Source of the DNA: Rhodobacterales bacterium
GTDB lineage: Bacteria; Pseudomonadota; Alphaproteobacteria; Rhizobiales; Stappiaceae
DNA length: 64,000 nt
Direction of reading: 5' to 3'
Assembly (NCBI GenBank): GCA_008107755.1
Contig: VIRH01000102.1
Location: 20,290 to 84,289, forward strand
Part shown: one piece after another, positions 16,048 through 24,992 of the stretch
How positions within the stretch are numbered: position 1 is the first letter of the stretch
Layout of the letters: every line of letters starts with the position of its first letter
Notes under the pieces: model-generated
Seen by the model: the letters and a program-made list of their open reading frames with translations, nothing else
What the model was told of the DNA's origin: nothing
The model's database searches: none
Program-made: the position numbers and the translations under genes

Positions 16048-17352
16048 TCAGACGGACGCGACGACGCTGGAAAGCCGTTCGCTCACCCACCAGCCCGACA
16101 TCAGTGCGATGCCTGCGAGTGCGCCAAGCCGGGCAGGGCGCAGCGCCGGTGCTGCGTAGCGTGAGAGCAGGAAGACCACGGAAAGCGTGAGTGCAAGGAT
16201 AAGCAACTGGCCAACTTCGATACCTATATTGAAGGCGATAAGCGCTGCCACGAGATCGGGAGCCTCGCGTCCGAGGATATTCCTCAAAACGAATGAAAAC
16301 CCGAGCCCGTGCAGCAGTCCGATGCCGGCAAAGACGGCGACGGAGCCGGAGCGCTGCAAAAGGGCGGCTGCGGCAGCGTAAAGAACCGAGGCCGCTATCG
16401 CCGTTTCCACAAGGGGAATGAACCACGGCCATGTCGGTGTCGCGCCCAGAAACGTCAGGACAAGAGTTGCCGAATGGCCGACCGTGAAGGCGGTCACAAG
16501 GTAGACCAGCTTCCGTGTCGCGCCCACCCCGAGGGCCATGGCGATGACGAGAAGAACGTGGTCGAGGCCTTCGACGATATGCAGGACCCCTTGGTAAACG
16601 TAGCGAACGAAGGTTTGCAGACGCGACCCTCCGATGAGAACCGGTGTTTCCAGCTGGCCCGGAACGGTCAGTGACGCGGGCGGTACGCGGCGTACATCCA
16701 GAAGGTGATTGTCGATCGAAATCCCGGGGCCCGTCACAAGCGGCTCGTAGCCCGATCGCACAGTGAGAAGTCCAGAAGGGTCCGGGCTTTCCATCACCAG
16801 TTCGAAGTCGACCACGGCGGTACCGAATGCGGGCGTCCGTGTCGGAACGGGGTCGGACTGAAAGGTTTCCTCGAAACTCCCTTCGGCGATTTCCCGAGCT
16901 GGCCGCGCGGAATGGACCTGGAACCTAACCAACCTGGCGGGAAGGTCCAGGCCGGACTGGGAGAAGATCAGCGCCTTGTTCAAGCGCATCCCGAACCCTC
17001 GGCGGTCTTCATCGATCGTGTCCATGTCCAGGGAATATCGTTCGCCGTCGCCGGTTCGTTCTCTCAAGAGAAACGGGGAAACGAGCGGGATCTCCTCGAC
17101 CTGGGACCGCCCGATGAGATCAGAGAAGATCAGCGGCGCGGGAGAGCGCACGAAAACGCGCAGGTCGCCTTCCAGCGATGTCACGAGTATTGTGCGCACC
17201 TGCATTCCTTCGCTGAAATGCGCTCGGGCAGAAAAGCCGGAAGCAAGAACCAGCGACATGAAAAATGCCCGTGCCATCAGGCGTCGAGCCCAGGACCACT
17301 TCCGTGAGGTGCCAGGGCGCGGTCCGGACAGGGTGGCAAAAACATGTCGCAT
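16048..17352 (-). CDS. HupE/UreJ-like membrane protein with periplasmic N-terminal domain
   Basis: About 434 residues from the ATG at 17352, which has CAGGAG upstream; a longer frame to 17469 lacks a good SD. After a basic leader and a hydrophobic export segment (MARAFFMSLVLASGFSARA) comes a ~200-residue soluble domain. A C-terminal membrane domain follows with the HupE_UreJ motifs GLDHVLLVIAMALG, FTVGHSATL, VETAIAASVLY, GLLHGLGFSF and FNIGIEVGQL. HupE/UreJ proteins are associated with nickel uptake, but this longer variant occurs away from hydrogenase and urease genes, as here. Transport of nickel is therefore unproven. Confidence 0.75.
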   Translation of the reverse strand: MRHVFATLSGPRPGTSRKWSWARRLMARAFFMSLVLASGFSARAHFSEGMQVRTILVTSLEGDLRVFVRSPAPLIFSDLIGRSQVEEIPLVSPFLLRERTGDGERYSLDMDTIDEDRRGFGMRLNKALIFSQSGLDLPARLVRFQVHSARPAREIAEGSFEETFQSDPVPTRTPAFGTAVVDFELVMESPDPSGLLTVRSGYEPLVTGPGISIDNHLLDVRRVPPASLTVPGQLETPVLIGGSRLQTFVRYVYQGVLHIVEGLDHVLLVIAMALGVGATRKLVYLVTAFTVGHSATLVLTFLGATPTWPWFIPLVETAIAASVLYAAAAALLQRSGSVAVFAGIGLLHGLGFSFVLRNILGREAPDLVAALIAFNIGIEVGQLLILALTLSVVFLLSRYAAPALRPARLGALAGIALMSGWWVSERLSSVVASV

Positions 17353-17568
17353 GCTGGCTCCTGCTCGGGAGGATCGTGCGTCTGAAGACAGCCTGTCAGA
17401 AATATTTGCACGACGCCAGCAAGCTGCCATTTTCCGCTTCTGGCCGACCGATCGCCTCGCATCGGCCAACGGCGGGCCTGCTTCTGCGTCCCGTGTCAGG
17501 GGGCAAAATTCGGGTCGGAGCGATTTTTCGTGTTATCTTGCTGGCTTAGGGAAGTTCGGCGACGGTCT

Positions 17569-17596
17569 GCCTCCTGACAGAATGCTGTCAGGAGGC
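17569..17596 (+). promoter_or_regulatory. Perfect 12-bp inverted repeat upstream of the VOC gene
   Basis: GCCTCCTGACAG (17569-17580), loop AATG, CTGTCAGGAGGC (17585-17596). In RNA it would be a very stable hairpin. It has a short T run afterwards (CCTTTG), too weak for a typical terminator. It could be a regulator-binding dyad, a terminator or half of a switching structure. Confidence 0.6.
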
Positions 17597-17631
17597 CTTT
17601 GATAGGATGATTTTCATCACAGTATCAAAGG
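17596..17631 (+). promoter_or_regulatory. Nested hairpin that includes the VOC-gene ribosome binding site
   Basis: CCTTTGATA (17596-17604) pairs with TATCAAAGG (17623-17631). Inside it GATGA (17606-17610) pairs with TCATC (17614-17618). The right outer arm overlaps the AAAGGAG SD of the gene at 17641, so folding would hide it. This could be translational control or, as DNA, a dyad operator. Confidence 0.5.
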
Positions 17632-17640
17632 AGATTTTCA

Positions 17641-18009
17641 ATGACATTCGTTCCCGAACACTTCACCATCTGGACCGAGATTCCGGTCACCGATCTGGAC
17701 AAGGCGATCACGTTCTACAATGAGGTCTTTCAGACGGAGCTGACACTTGTTACCGATGGACCAAACGATTTTGCCATGTTCCCGGTCCGGGAAAACGGAC
17801 GGGCAGGGCACCTTTACCCTGGCAAGCCGGCAGCAAGGGGAACAGGCCCGACCATCCATCTTGCCTGTCCAGACACTCTGGAGGACACGATGGAGCGCTT
17901 CACGAAGGCTGGCGGCGAAGTCATTTCCGATCCCATTGCAATCCCGGCTGGTCGCTTCGCCTACGGGATTGATCCGGACGGCAACTCCATCGGTCTCTTT
18001 TCGTCCTGA
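17641..18009 (+). CDS. VOC (glyoxalase/bleomycin-resistance) family protein
   Basis: A 122-residue single-domain protein with AAAGGAG before the ATG. It shows the paired beta-alpha-beta-beta-beta pattern: TIWTEIPVTDLDKAITFYNEVF at the start and FAYGIDPDGNSIGLFS at the end, the latter being the DPDGN strand typical of metal-binding VOC proteins. Substrate unknown. The next gene, a WYL regulator, starts 39 bases after its stop on the same strand, so the two probably form an operon, with the regulator possibly controlling both through the upstream dyads. Confidence 0.88.
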   Translation: MTFVPEHFTIWTEIPVTDLDKAITFYNEVFQTELTLVTDGPNDFAMFPVRENGRAGHLYPGKPAARGTGPTIHLACPDTLEDTMERFTKAGGEVISDPIAIPAGRFAYGIDPDGNSIGLFSS

Positions 18010-18048
18010 TTGTTCTGCGCTGATGCCGGTCTATCCGGAGCAGAGCCG

Positions 18049-18750
18049 ATGAGGCGCGCCGACCGCCTTTTCCAGATTGTGCAATATCTGCGCGGCGGTC
18101 GCCTCGTGAGGGCACGACAGCTTTCCGAATGGCTGGAGGTGTCCGAACGGACCATCTACCGCGATGTCGCCGACCTGCAGGCCTCCGGTGTCCCGATCGA
18201 GGGGGCGGCCGGGGTCGGCTACATCATGCGGGATGGCTACGAAATGCCGCCGCTCATGTTCACCCGCGATGAAATCGTTGCCCTTCTTGCCGGCGCTCGC
18301 CTCATCCGTGCCTGGGGCGGTGCGGCGATGGCCCGCGCCGCCGAAGAGGCCATGATCAAGATCGATGCGGTCATTCCCGAAAAGATGCGCATTCGGCAAA
18401 ATGAAGTAGAGATCCATGCGATCGCACCTGAAATGACGCCCCAGGTGCGGGCCCATATCGACTTTCTGGAAGCGGCCGCCGACCGCCGAAAATGTCTCTC
18501 CATCGCCTACCGGGATGTGAACGGGGAAGCCACCAAACGGGAGATTCGTCCGCTTGGGCTCTGGTTCTGGGGCAAGGTGTGGACGCTGGTCGCCTGGTGC
18601 GAGCTGCGGGAGGACTTCCGCATGTTCCGTCTCGACCGTATTTCGGAAGTCATTGAAACCGGTGACACATTCCGGCCGGAACAGGGGAAGACGCTCAAGG
18701 ATTTCTACAGCTGCATGGATGAAACGCGCCAGGGCAGGGAGGGTGCTTGA
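18049..18750 (+). CDS. WYL-domain transcriptional regulator (YafY family)
   Basis: A 233-residue protein from the ATG at 18049, with GGAG upstream. The N-terminal HTH_11 domain reads RRADRLFQIVQYLRGGRLVR, then SEWLEVSERTIYRDVADLQA, with a GVGYIM wing. A central linker follows and then the WYL domain (REIRPLGLWFWGKVWTLVAW and FRMFRLDRISEV). WYL domains bind nucleic-acid- or metabolite-type ligands and modulate the HTH. It is coupled with the VOC gene. The two inverted repeats at 17569-17631 are obvious candidate sites for autoregulation, though this is inference. Confidence 0.88.
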   Translation: MRRADRLFQIVQYLRGGRLVRARQLSEWLEVSERTIYRDVADLQASGVPIEGAAGVGYIMRDGYEMPPLMFTRDEIVALLAGARLIRAWGGAAMARAAEEAMIKIDAVIPEKMRIRQNEVEIHAIAPEMTPQVRAHIDFLEAAADRRKCLSIAYRDVNGEATKREIRPLGLWFWGKVWTLVAWCELREDFRMFRLDRISEVIETGDTFRPEQGKTLKDFYSCMDETRQGREGA

Positions 18751-18845
18751 GCCTTTGCCGGAATTTTCCTAAGTATCATGCTGCGCTGCAAATAAATTTC
18801 CTGCAACACTTGCGGGGGCCGAAACTAACGGGGCACGCTTAAGGC

Positions 18846-20384
18846 ATGTACGCATCCCATGGATTTCTGAGGTCGGACATCGGCGACGTCGATGTCGTCT
18901 ATCACGACGGCCTGTTTCATCTGTTCCATCTTGTGCTTCCAAATCATGACTTCATTGCGCATGCGGTCAGTTCGGACGGCATGACCTGGCGACGCGTGAA
19001 GAACGCTCTCTTCGTCGGCGAGCCGGGGGACTGGGACGACGACATGCTCTGGACCATGCATGTCACGCCGGATCCGGAAAGGCCTGGCGAATGGCGGATG
19101 TTCTACACCGGGCTGGCCCGTCTCGAATATGGCCGCGTCCAGCGCGTCGGCGTCGCCCGATCGAAGGACCTCTTTCACTGGGAGCGATGCGGCAATGGCT
19201 CCTATCCCCTGGAAATTCCTGGGACGTATTACGAAAGCACTATCGACGAGGGGCGAAAGTGGGTCAGTTTCCGCGACCCGTTCTTCTATCACGATCCGGA
19301 AAACGACGAGCGTCTGCTGCTGAGTTCGGCGCGCATCAAGGATGGTCCGGTGATCCGCCGCGGTTGCGTCGGGCTGGCAAGGGAAACCGCGCCGGACGAG
19401 TTTACCTTTGAGGAACCGCTGTATCGCCCGGGCCTTTACGACGATGTCGAGGTTCCGAACCTCTTCAAGCTGGACGGACGCTATTACCTGATGGGCTCGA
19501 TCCGCGAGGACATCAAGATCCACTACTGGTATGCGAGCGAGCTGAAGGGCCCCTACGCCAACTTCTTCGACAACGTCATTCTGCCGACCGGGAATTACGC
19601 TGGCAGGATCTGCCGGGCCGGGGACAAGCTGCTCCTGTTCAACTTCTTCTCCAAGACCGAGAATGTCTTTGGCCGGGAAGTGGTCAAGAAACTGCTGCCG
19701 CCGCCCAAGGAGATCATCACCGATGCCGGTGGACGCCTGAAGCTCAAGTCGTACGAAGAGTTCGACAAGCTGATCACGCACCGCTCGATCATCACCGCGT
19801 CCTACCAGTGCAAGTTTCTCTATGGAAATCCGCATGCGACCGCCGTCGATCGTCCCGACGGGCTGCACCTGTCCTGCCGAAGCGGCTATGAGGCGTTCAT
19901 TCTGCCCGGACATCACCAGAACTTCCGTGTCAGGGCGCAACTGATGCTGGAAGGGTCCGGCAAGACCGGCATGGCGCTGCGGATGGACGAGGAGGGGGAC
20001 GGCTATTATCTCTCGCTCGACCTTGTGAACGGCTTGGCTCAGATGCGTGCCTGGGGTGCCAATCCGACCCCCGAATTCGAACATGCCTTCCGCTACGAGC
20101 CTCTTCAGGAGGCGCATTTCCGCGGCAGCGATCACGGTCCGTGGCAGATCGAGGTGGTCGCCCATGGCATGTATATCGAGTTCTCGATCGACGGGCGTGT
20201 TATCCTGAGCCTTGTGGACGACAGTTTCCATGAGGGCGGCATTGGCTTTTACGCGGAAAGCGCGGCGGTTTGCCTGAAGGATCTCAGGATCGAGACCCTG
20301 AGCCGGCCCGTGACGGAAGACACCGCGGAACGCGTCTATACGACGACCTATGTTGCCCCCGAAGAGGACATGGAGGTCCGGTGA
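18846..20384 (+). CDS. Glycoside hydrolase of the GH32/43/68 beta-propeller superfamily
   Basis: A 512-residue protein without a signal peptide, hence cytoplasmic. Residues ~1-310 look like a five-bladed propeller: GDVDVVYHDGLFHLFH (position of the nucleophile-bearing strand), SFRDPFFYHD (the RDP motif of GH32/GH68) and VEVPNLFKLDGRYYLMGS (position of the EC acid/base motif, here E-V without the Cys). Residues ~330-490 form a beta-sandwich like the GH32 C-terminal domain. These enzymes act on fructosyl or other furanosyl bonds. Its stop overlaps the start of the HAD phosphatase gene (GTGA), and a sugar-phosphate synthase follows, so the natural substrate may be the disaccharide made by those two enzymes. 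Confidence 0.75.
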   Translation: MYASHGFLRSDIGDVDVVYHDGLFHLFHLVLPNHDFIAHAVSSDGMTWRRVKNALFVGEPGDWDDDMLWTMHVTPDPERPGEWRMFYTGLARLEYGRVQRVGVARSKDLFHWERCGNGSYPLEIPGTYYESTIDEGRKWVSFRDPFFYHDPENDERLLLSSARIKDGPVIRRGCVGLARETAPDEFTFEEPLYRPGLYDDVEVPNLFKLDGRYYLMGSIREDIKIHYWYASELKGPYANFFDNVILPTGNYAGRICRAGDKLLLFNFFSKTENVFGREVVKKLLPPPKEIITDAGGRLKLKSYEEFDKLITHRSIITASYQCKFLYGNPHATAVDRPDGLHLSCRSGYEAFILPGHHQNFRVRAQLMLEGSGKTGMALRMDEEGDGYYLSLDLVNGLAQMRAWGANPTPEFEHAFRYEPLQEAHFRGSDHGPWQIEVVAHGMYIEFSIDGRVILSLVDDSFHEGGIGFYAESAAVCLKDLRIETLSRPVTEDTAERVYTTTYVAPEEDMEVR

Positions 20385-21127
20385 ACGAAGAAATCGACAC
20401 CCCGGAGTATTGGCTTCTGGTCAGCGATATCGACGATACGCTGACCGGAAACCGAGAGGATCTGGCCCGTCTGTGGCAAAGGCTCAACACGCAGGGGCCG
20501 AACGTCAAGCTTGCGCTGAACTCCAGCCGACCCGCCGAGAGCGTCGACAAGACCCTGGCGGAGTACTTTCCCGCGGATTTTCAACCGGATGCAATCATCA
20601 CGGGTTTGGGAACCGAAATACGTCTCGGCGGTTATTGGATGGAGAGCTGGCGCAGGCAATTTGCCGACTGGCCGGACGAAGCCATCCGCAAAAGGGTAAC
20701 GGGGTTGGGGTTTCAGGCGCACGACGACATTTTTCAGACCGGTGGCAAGGCGAGCTTTGCGGTTCCGGGACAGGAGAATGCGGAGCGTGTTCTGGAGGCG
20801 CTTCGCCGCGACGGATTTGATTTCAAGTTCATTTTCTCCGGTGAAAGCGATCTCGATATCCTGGCACCTGCTGCCGGCAAGGATGCTGCGATGAGGCATC
20901 TGGCGGGACATCTCAAGATCCCGCGCGAGCGCACGGTGGCCGCCGGAGACAGCGGCAACGATCTGGCGCTCTTTCAGGCCGCCGGCCGGGCAATCGCCGT
21001 CGGCAACGCGCGCCCTGAACTTCTAAACACAATGCCTTCGGACACCTCCTATCACGCAAGGGCTAACCATGCCGCTGGTGTACTTGAAGGCCTGATCGAA
21101 TACGGGCTCCTGCCGGAAGCCGAATAA
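20381..21127 (+). CDS. mfppB: HAD hydrolase, sucrose-/mannosylfructose-phosphate phosphatase-like
   Basis: A 248-residue protein starting with GTG at 20381, overlapping the previous stop and preceded by GGAGG. HAD motif I is SDIDDTLTG, motif II LNSSRP, motif III a lysine-containing PAAGKDAAM, and motif IV AAGDSGNDLALF with the C2-type cap between them. This is the sucrose-phosphate phosphatase (SPP) subfamily, which removes the phosphate from sucrose-6-phosphate or, in Agrobacterium MfppB, mannosylfructose-phosphate. The next gene encodes a matching synthase 68 bases downstream. Which disaccharide is made cannot be settled from sequence alone; the symbol follows the rhizobial pair and is tentative. 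Confidence 0.75.
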   Translation: MNEEIDTPEYWLLVSDIDDTLTGNREDLARLWQRLNTQGPNVKLALNSSRPAESVDKTLAEYFPADFQPDAIITGLGTEIRLGGYWMESWRRQFADWPDEAIRKRVTGLGFQAHDDIFQTGGKASFAVPGQENAERVLEALRRDGFDFKFIFSGESDLDILAPAAGKDAAMRHLAGHLKIPRERTVAAGDSGNDLALFQAAGRAIAVGNARPELLNTMPSDTSYHARANHAAGVLEGLIEYGLLPEAE

Positions 21128-21195
21128 GAAACGGATCAGAACAAGAAACTGCCTGGGAAGATGGAGAAGAAAATCAAACAACAAGGTTGGTACCT

Positions 21196-22491
21196 ATGAA
21201 TAGGCAAAATATCGGATCGCTCCTGATGATCTCGCTTCATGGATATGTCGCAGGGTCTCCGGAGCTCGGAAAGCCGGACACGGGCGGCCAGGTCGTCTTC
21301 GTTCTGGAACTTGCCAAACGGTTCGCGCGTCTCGGCTACAGGGTCGATGTCATGACCCGGCAATTCGAGGATCAGCCAGCGGAGGACATCGTCAACGAGA
21401 ATCTCCGCGTTGTGCGCGTTCCCTTCGGCGGCAAGGACTTCATCCGCAAGGAGGACATGCACGACTGGTACGGCGATTTCGTCACCAATGCGCTCGCGAT
21501 GATCCGCCATCGCAACCTTCAATACGATGTGATCAACAGCCACTACTGGGATGCCGGTGTTTCGGGTCAGAAGATCGCCGAAGAGCTTCAGATCCCGCAC
21601 ATTCATACGCCGCATTCGCTTGGCTGGTGGAAGCAGCACGACATGGAAGGCGCGGGCGAGGAGGAGATGGCCGGCTACCGCTTCGAGGAGCGGATCCAGA
21701 AGGAGTTCGTCCTTTACCGCAACTGTGACCATGTCATTGCCACGACGGAGCAGCAGACGGATCTGATCGTCGATCAGTACCAGCTTCCGCGTGAGCACAT
21801 CACCATGATCCCGCCAGGGATCGACGAGGGCCGCTTCACGCCGGCAACACCCGACAAGGTGGCCAAAGCCCGCGAAAAGCATGATATTCGCGAGACGGAC
21901 ATCTACGTCGTCGGCCGGGCTGCGGAAAACAAGGGCTATGACCTGATCATCCAGGCTCTTCCCAGCCTGTTGAAGCTTCAGCCGGATGCACGGCTCGTGC
22001 TTGCGGCCGGCGCGAACTCCGACAGCGATATCGCACTCTTGAACCAATGGAAGCAGATCGCTTCGGATCTCGGCGTTACCGACTCGATTTCCTGGCGCGG
22101 TTACGTCGAGGACGAGGATCTGGCGGACTTCTACCGCGCACCGGGCATCTTCGCCCTGCCGTCCCGCTATGAGCCTTTCGGCATGACGGCAGTGGAGGCG
22201 ATGGCCAGCGGCACGCCGACGGTGGTGACAATCCACGGCGGGCTGTTCGAGCAGGTCGAATTCGGCCGACATGCGCTTGTCGCGGACCCGAAACGGCCGG
22301 AAGAATTCGCGACCATGCTCAACATGCCCATGCAGTATGACTGGATGCGGGAGACCCTTGCGGTCGAAGGCGCCCGGTTTGCCCGCCGTGTCTTCGGTTG
22401 GACCGGCATCGCCCGCAGGACACTGCAGGTCTTCGACCACTTCAAGGGCCGTTACGACGACCTGCAATCGGAAGACCTGGCCGCCAGCTAG
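21196..22491 (+). CDS. mfpsA: GT4 glycosyltransferase, mannosylfructose-/sucrose-phosphate synthase-like
   Basis: A 431-residue retaining GT-B enzyme. The N-terminal half has SLHGYVAGSPELGKPDTGGQ, NSHYWDAG and PHIHTPHSLGWWK, as in sucrose-phosphate synthases and Agrobacterium mannosylfructose-phosphate synthase. The C-terminal half has the donor site PSRYEPFGMTAVEAMASG (E-x7-E). It would join a nucleotide-activated hexose to fructose-6-phosphate. ATG at 21196 is preferred to a TTG three codons earlier. With the SPP-like phosphatase it would make a non-reducing disaccharide, a typical compatible solute. Mannosyl versus glucosyl donor is undetermined. Confidence 0.75.
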   Translation: MNRQNIGSLLMISLHGYVAGSPELGKPDTGGQVVFVLELAKRFARLGYRVDVMTRQFEDQPAEDIVNENLRVVRVPFGGKDFIRKEDMHDWYGDFVTNALAMIRHRNLQYDVINSHYWDAGVSGQKIAEELQIPHIHTPHSLGWWKQHDMEGAGEEEMAGYRFEERIQKEFVLYRNCDHVIATTEQQTDLIVDQYQLPREHITMIPPGIDEGRFTPATPDKVAKAREKHDIRETDIYVVGRAAENKGYDLIIQALPSLLKLQPDARLVLAAGANSDSDIALLNQWKQIASDLGVTDSISWRGYVEDEDLADFYRAPGIFALPSRYEPFGMTAVEAMASGTPTVVTIHGGLFEQVEFGRHALVADPKRPEEFATMLNMPMQYDWMRETLAVEGARFARRVFGWTGIARRTLQVFDHFKGRYDDLQSEDLAAS

Positions 22492-22512
22492 GATCTTTGT
22501 TGTGAGGCTTGC

Positions 22513-23535
22513 TCATTCCTTCGAGGGAATGTTGGCAGGCGTCACAATCTGGATATCGCTTTTCAAGGCGGATGGCGCATTGCCGATGCCTTGAAAAGCG
22601 AGAATATGCCCGAAGGCCACATGCATATCGGCCTTCAGATCGTGGTGCAGCACGAAGGTCAGACAGTCTTGACGCAAAAGGTCGAGATTGTCGTCGTCCA
22701 GATCATGGGCGATGAAGACCTCTGGCGTGTGTCCCGCCGCCTCAAGCGCCTGCAACACGCCGCGATTGCCTCCGCCCATGGAATAGACGCAGGAAATCGA
22801 GGCAAGTCCGCGCACCTGCTCGCCGACCTCCTGCGCTGTTCCGAGATGCAATCCGCCTCCGCCACTTGCATCGATCAGCCTGATGTCCGGTCGCTGGCGG
22901 CTCAGTTCCGCGCGGAAGGCCCGGAACCTGTCTTCCTCGCCCTGAAAGGCATGCTGGCTGAGCGTGATCAGCACACTGGAACCTTGCGGCGGTCGGGTCT
23001 TCAGCAGCAGATAGGCCGCTGTTCTCCCGGCGCTCTCGTTGTCGAGGCCCGCATAGGCAAGACGGCCGGAGCCCGGCAGGTCCGTAAAGATGGTCACGAC
23101 CGGAATGCGGCTTTCGCGCAGGCTTTCTATCGCAGTGCGCACCTCCGCAGTGTCGCGCGCCTTCAGGCAGACCCCTTGGCTGCCTTTTTTGCGAATTTGC
23201 TCCAGCAGGGCTGCGCAGCCTGAGCCCGTCATCGTTTCGGCCATTGTGAAACGCGGGCGGATCGCGACAGGGCGGAAGCCCTCCAGCGTCGCTTCGGCTG
23301 CCTGCCTGACCTGTCTGCTAAAGCGCTGCGGAGCCTCCATGACCACATCGAGAAACAGACGCCGCCCCTTGGCGGCAAGCTGTCCTTCCTGCGCCTCCAG
23401 CTCACGGAGGGCATCCTGCACCCGCCGGCGGGTCTGCGGGCTGACATTGGCGCGATTGTTCAGGACGCGGTCGACCGTGGCCGTGCTCATGCCTGCCTGC
23501 CGCGCGATCTCCTTGACCGGAAAGCGATGTGTCAT
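22513..23535 (-). CDS. LacI-family transcriptional regulator
   Basis: A 340-residue protein from ATG at 23535. The first ~50 residues form the LacI HTH with hinge: FPVKEIARQAGMSTATVDRV, LNNRANVSPQTRRRV. A periplasmic-binding-protein-like domain follows (LDNESAGRTAAYLLL, STGG-type SMGGGNRGVLQALE, FIAHDLDDDN, LTFVLHHDLKADMHVAFGHI), related to regulators that sense sugars. An SD is weak. It lies 21 bases from the convergent synthase gene and is divergent from the PhyH gene, so it probably controls the sugar cassette and/or the dioxygenase. Confidence 0.9.
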   Translation of the reverse strand: MTHRFPVKEIARQAGMSTATVDRVLNNRANVSPQTRRRVQDALRELEAQEGQLAAKGRRLFLDVVMEAPQRFSRQVRQAAEATLEGFRPVAIRPRFTMAETMTGSGCAALLEQIRKKGSQGVCLKARDTAEVRTAIESLRESRIPVVTIFTDLPGSGRLAYAGLDNESAGRTAAYLLLKTRPPQGSSVLITLSQHAFQGEEDRFRAFRAELSRQRPDIRLIDASGGGGLHLGTAQEVGEQVRGLASISCVYSMGGGNRGVLQALEAAGHTPEVFIAHDLDDDNLDLLRQDCLTFVLHHDLKADMHVAFGHILAFQGIGNAPSALKSDIQIVTPANIPSKE

Positions 23536-23618
23536 TGATGGATTTCTGATGAATTTTGCCCGCGGCTGCAAGGCTCCTCCTGTTATTATTGGCACCGAAC
23601 TGACGTTGGGAGGAAACT

Positions 23619-24827
23619 ATGGATCGTCAGATGAGCCCCGCGGGCTACTTTGACAGCGCAAGCTGCGACATCGATGCGTTCGAGAAACTGGTCGCATGCA
23701 CGCTTCACCGACAGGAGGTTCCGAATGCGGATCGGGTGGAGGCAAATATTCCGATCTATCGGATCCCGGATCTCGCGCCGCTTCTCGAAGGCCGGGAAAA
23801 CCGCCGTCGGCTGATGTCCGAGTGGGCGGCCGTTCTCAAGGATCTATCAGGTGTTCTGGTGCTGGAAGGCGCCTATGCCGACACCGCGCAGATCGATGCC
23901 GCGACGAGTGTCTATGACCGCATCATTGCCAGGGAAAAGGACGCCTCCGGCGGCGGCGCCGACCATTTCGCCGCGGCTGGCGCCAACGACCGCGTCTGGA
24001 ACTCGCTTCAGAAACTGTGCCTGGAGGCGCCGGAGGTCTTTGCCGGTTATTTCGCGAACCCGGCGATAGATGCAGTCTGCGAGGCGTGGCTCGGCCCGAA
24101 CTACCAGATGACGGCCCAGGTCAACCTGGTGCGTCCGGGCGGCGCCGCCCAGCAGGCGCACCGCGACTACCATCTCGGCTTCCAGAGCAGCGAAACAAGC
24201 GCTGCTTATCCGGCGCATGTTCACGACCTTTCTGCCGTGCTGACATTGCAGGGGGCGGTTGCGCATACCGACATGCCGGTCGAAAGCGGACCGACCAAGC
24301 TGCTTCCCTTTTCCCAGCTCTATCGGCCCGGCTACATGGCCTGCCGGCTGGAGGCCTTCAGGGAATGCTTCGAGAAGACCTGCGTACAGCTTCCCCTTCG
24401 CAAGGGAGACGCCGTCTTTTTCAATCCCGCTCTCTTCCATGCCGCCGGCGCCAACAGAAGCTCCGACATCCAGCGGATGGTGAACCTGCTGCAGGTGTCC
24501 TCCGCCTTCGGTCGGGCGATGGAAAGCGTGGACCGGCACGCAATGTGCCTGGCGCTCTACCCCGTCCTTCTGAAAAGGATGGGTGAGGGGGGCTGGACCA
24601 TGGATCTTGTCAACGCCGCCGTTTCCGCCTGCGCCGAAGGCTATTCCTTCCCGACGAACATCGACCGCGACCCACCCATTGGAGGGCTTGCGCCCGAAAC
24701 CCAGAAACAGCTTTTTCTCAAAGCGCTGGGCGAGGGGCTCGCACCGGAGGCATTCGAGATCGAGTTGCGCGCACAGACAGAACGCCGCAGGGCGTGGAGC
24801 GCAAAGAAGCGGGACCCTCAAGGATAA
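23619..24827 (+). CDS. Phytanoyl-CoA dioxygenase (PhyH) family Fe(II)/2-oxoglutarate oxygenase
   Basis: A 402-residue protein with GGGAGGAAACT before the ATG. The iron-binding facial triad is visible as H-x-D in QQAHRDYHLGF and a distal H in FNPALFHAAGANRSSDIQRM, where the following R would bind 2-oxoglutarate. It would hydroxylate or otherwise oxidise a small molecule. It is divergent from the LacI regulator and followed by a strong terminator, so it is a single-gene transcript. It is not EctD-like in its motifs. Its place next to a disaccharide-synthesis cassette suggests a sugar or osmolyte link, but that is inference. Confidence 0.85.
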   Translation: MDRQMSPAGYFDSASCDIDAFEKLVACTLHRQEVPNADRVEANIPIYRIPDLAPLLEGRENRRRLMSEWAAVLKDLSGVLVLEGAYADTAQIDAATSVYDRIIAREKDASGGGADHFAAAGANDRVWNSLQKLCLEAPEVFAGYFANPAIDAVCEAWLGPNYQMTAQVNLVRPGGAAQQAHRDYHLGFQSSETSAAYPAHVHDLSAVLTLQGAVAHTDMPVESGPTKLLPFSQLYRPGYMACRLEAFRECFEKTCVQLPLRKGDAVFFNPALFHAAGANRSSDIQRMVNLLQVSSAFGRAMESVDRHAMCLALYPVLLKRMGEGGWTMDLVNAAVSACAEGYSFPTNIDRDPPIGGLAPETQKQLFLKALGEGLAPEAFEIELRAQTERRRAWSAKKRDPQG

Positions 24828-24863
24828 ATGTCGGACGGCTTGACGTCGCCGTCCGGCATTTTT
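24828..24863 (+). terminator. Intrinsic terminator after the PhyH gene
   Basis: ATGTCGGACGGC (24828-24839) pairs with GCCGTCCGGCAT (24848-24859), 12 pairs with one T-G wobble, followed by TTTTTC. It lies directly after the stop codon. Confidence 0.85.
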
Positions 24864-24992
24864 CTTGCGATCGCCGGGCCTTTACCTTTTTCGTCATGTC
24901 CAAAGCTCTCTTGAACAGCCGGTTCAGCTTGCGTTCAGGTAAAATAGATTACACGTTGGGCCAAGTTCGTGAGGCAGATCGGAATCGGAAAC

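Larger units (their letters stand above)
17353..17640. other. Divergent intergenic region between the HupE-like and VOC genes
   Basis: This stretch carries the upstream regions of both genes. Its right end holds two adjoining inverted repeats (17569-17596 and 17596-17631), the second covering the VOC ribosome binding site. No reading frame is convincing. Confidence 0.4.
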
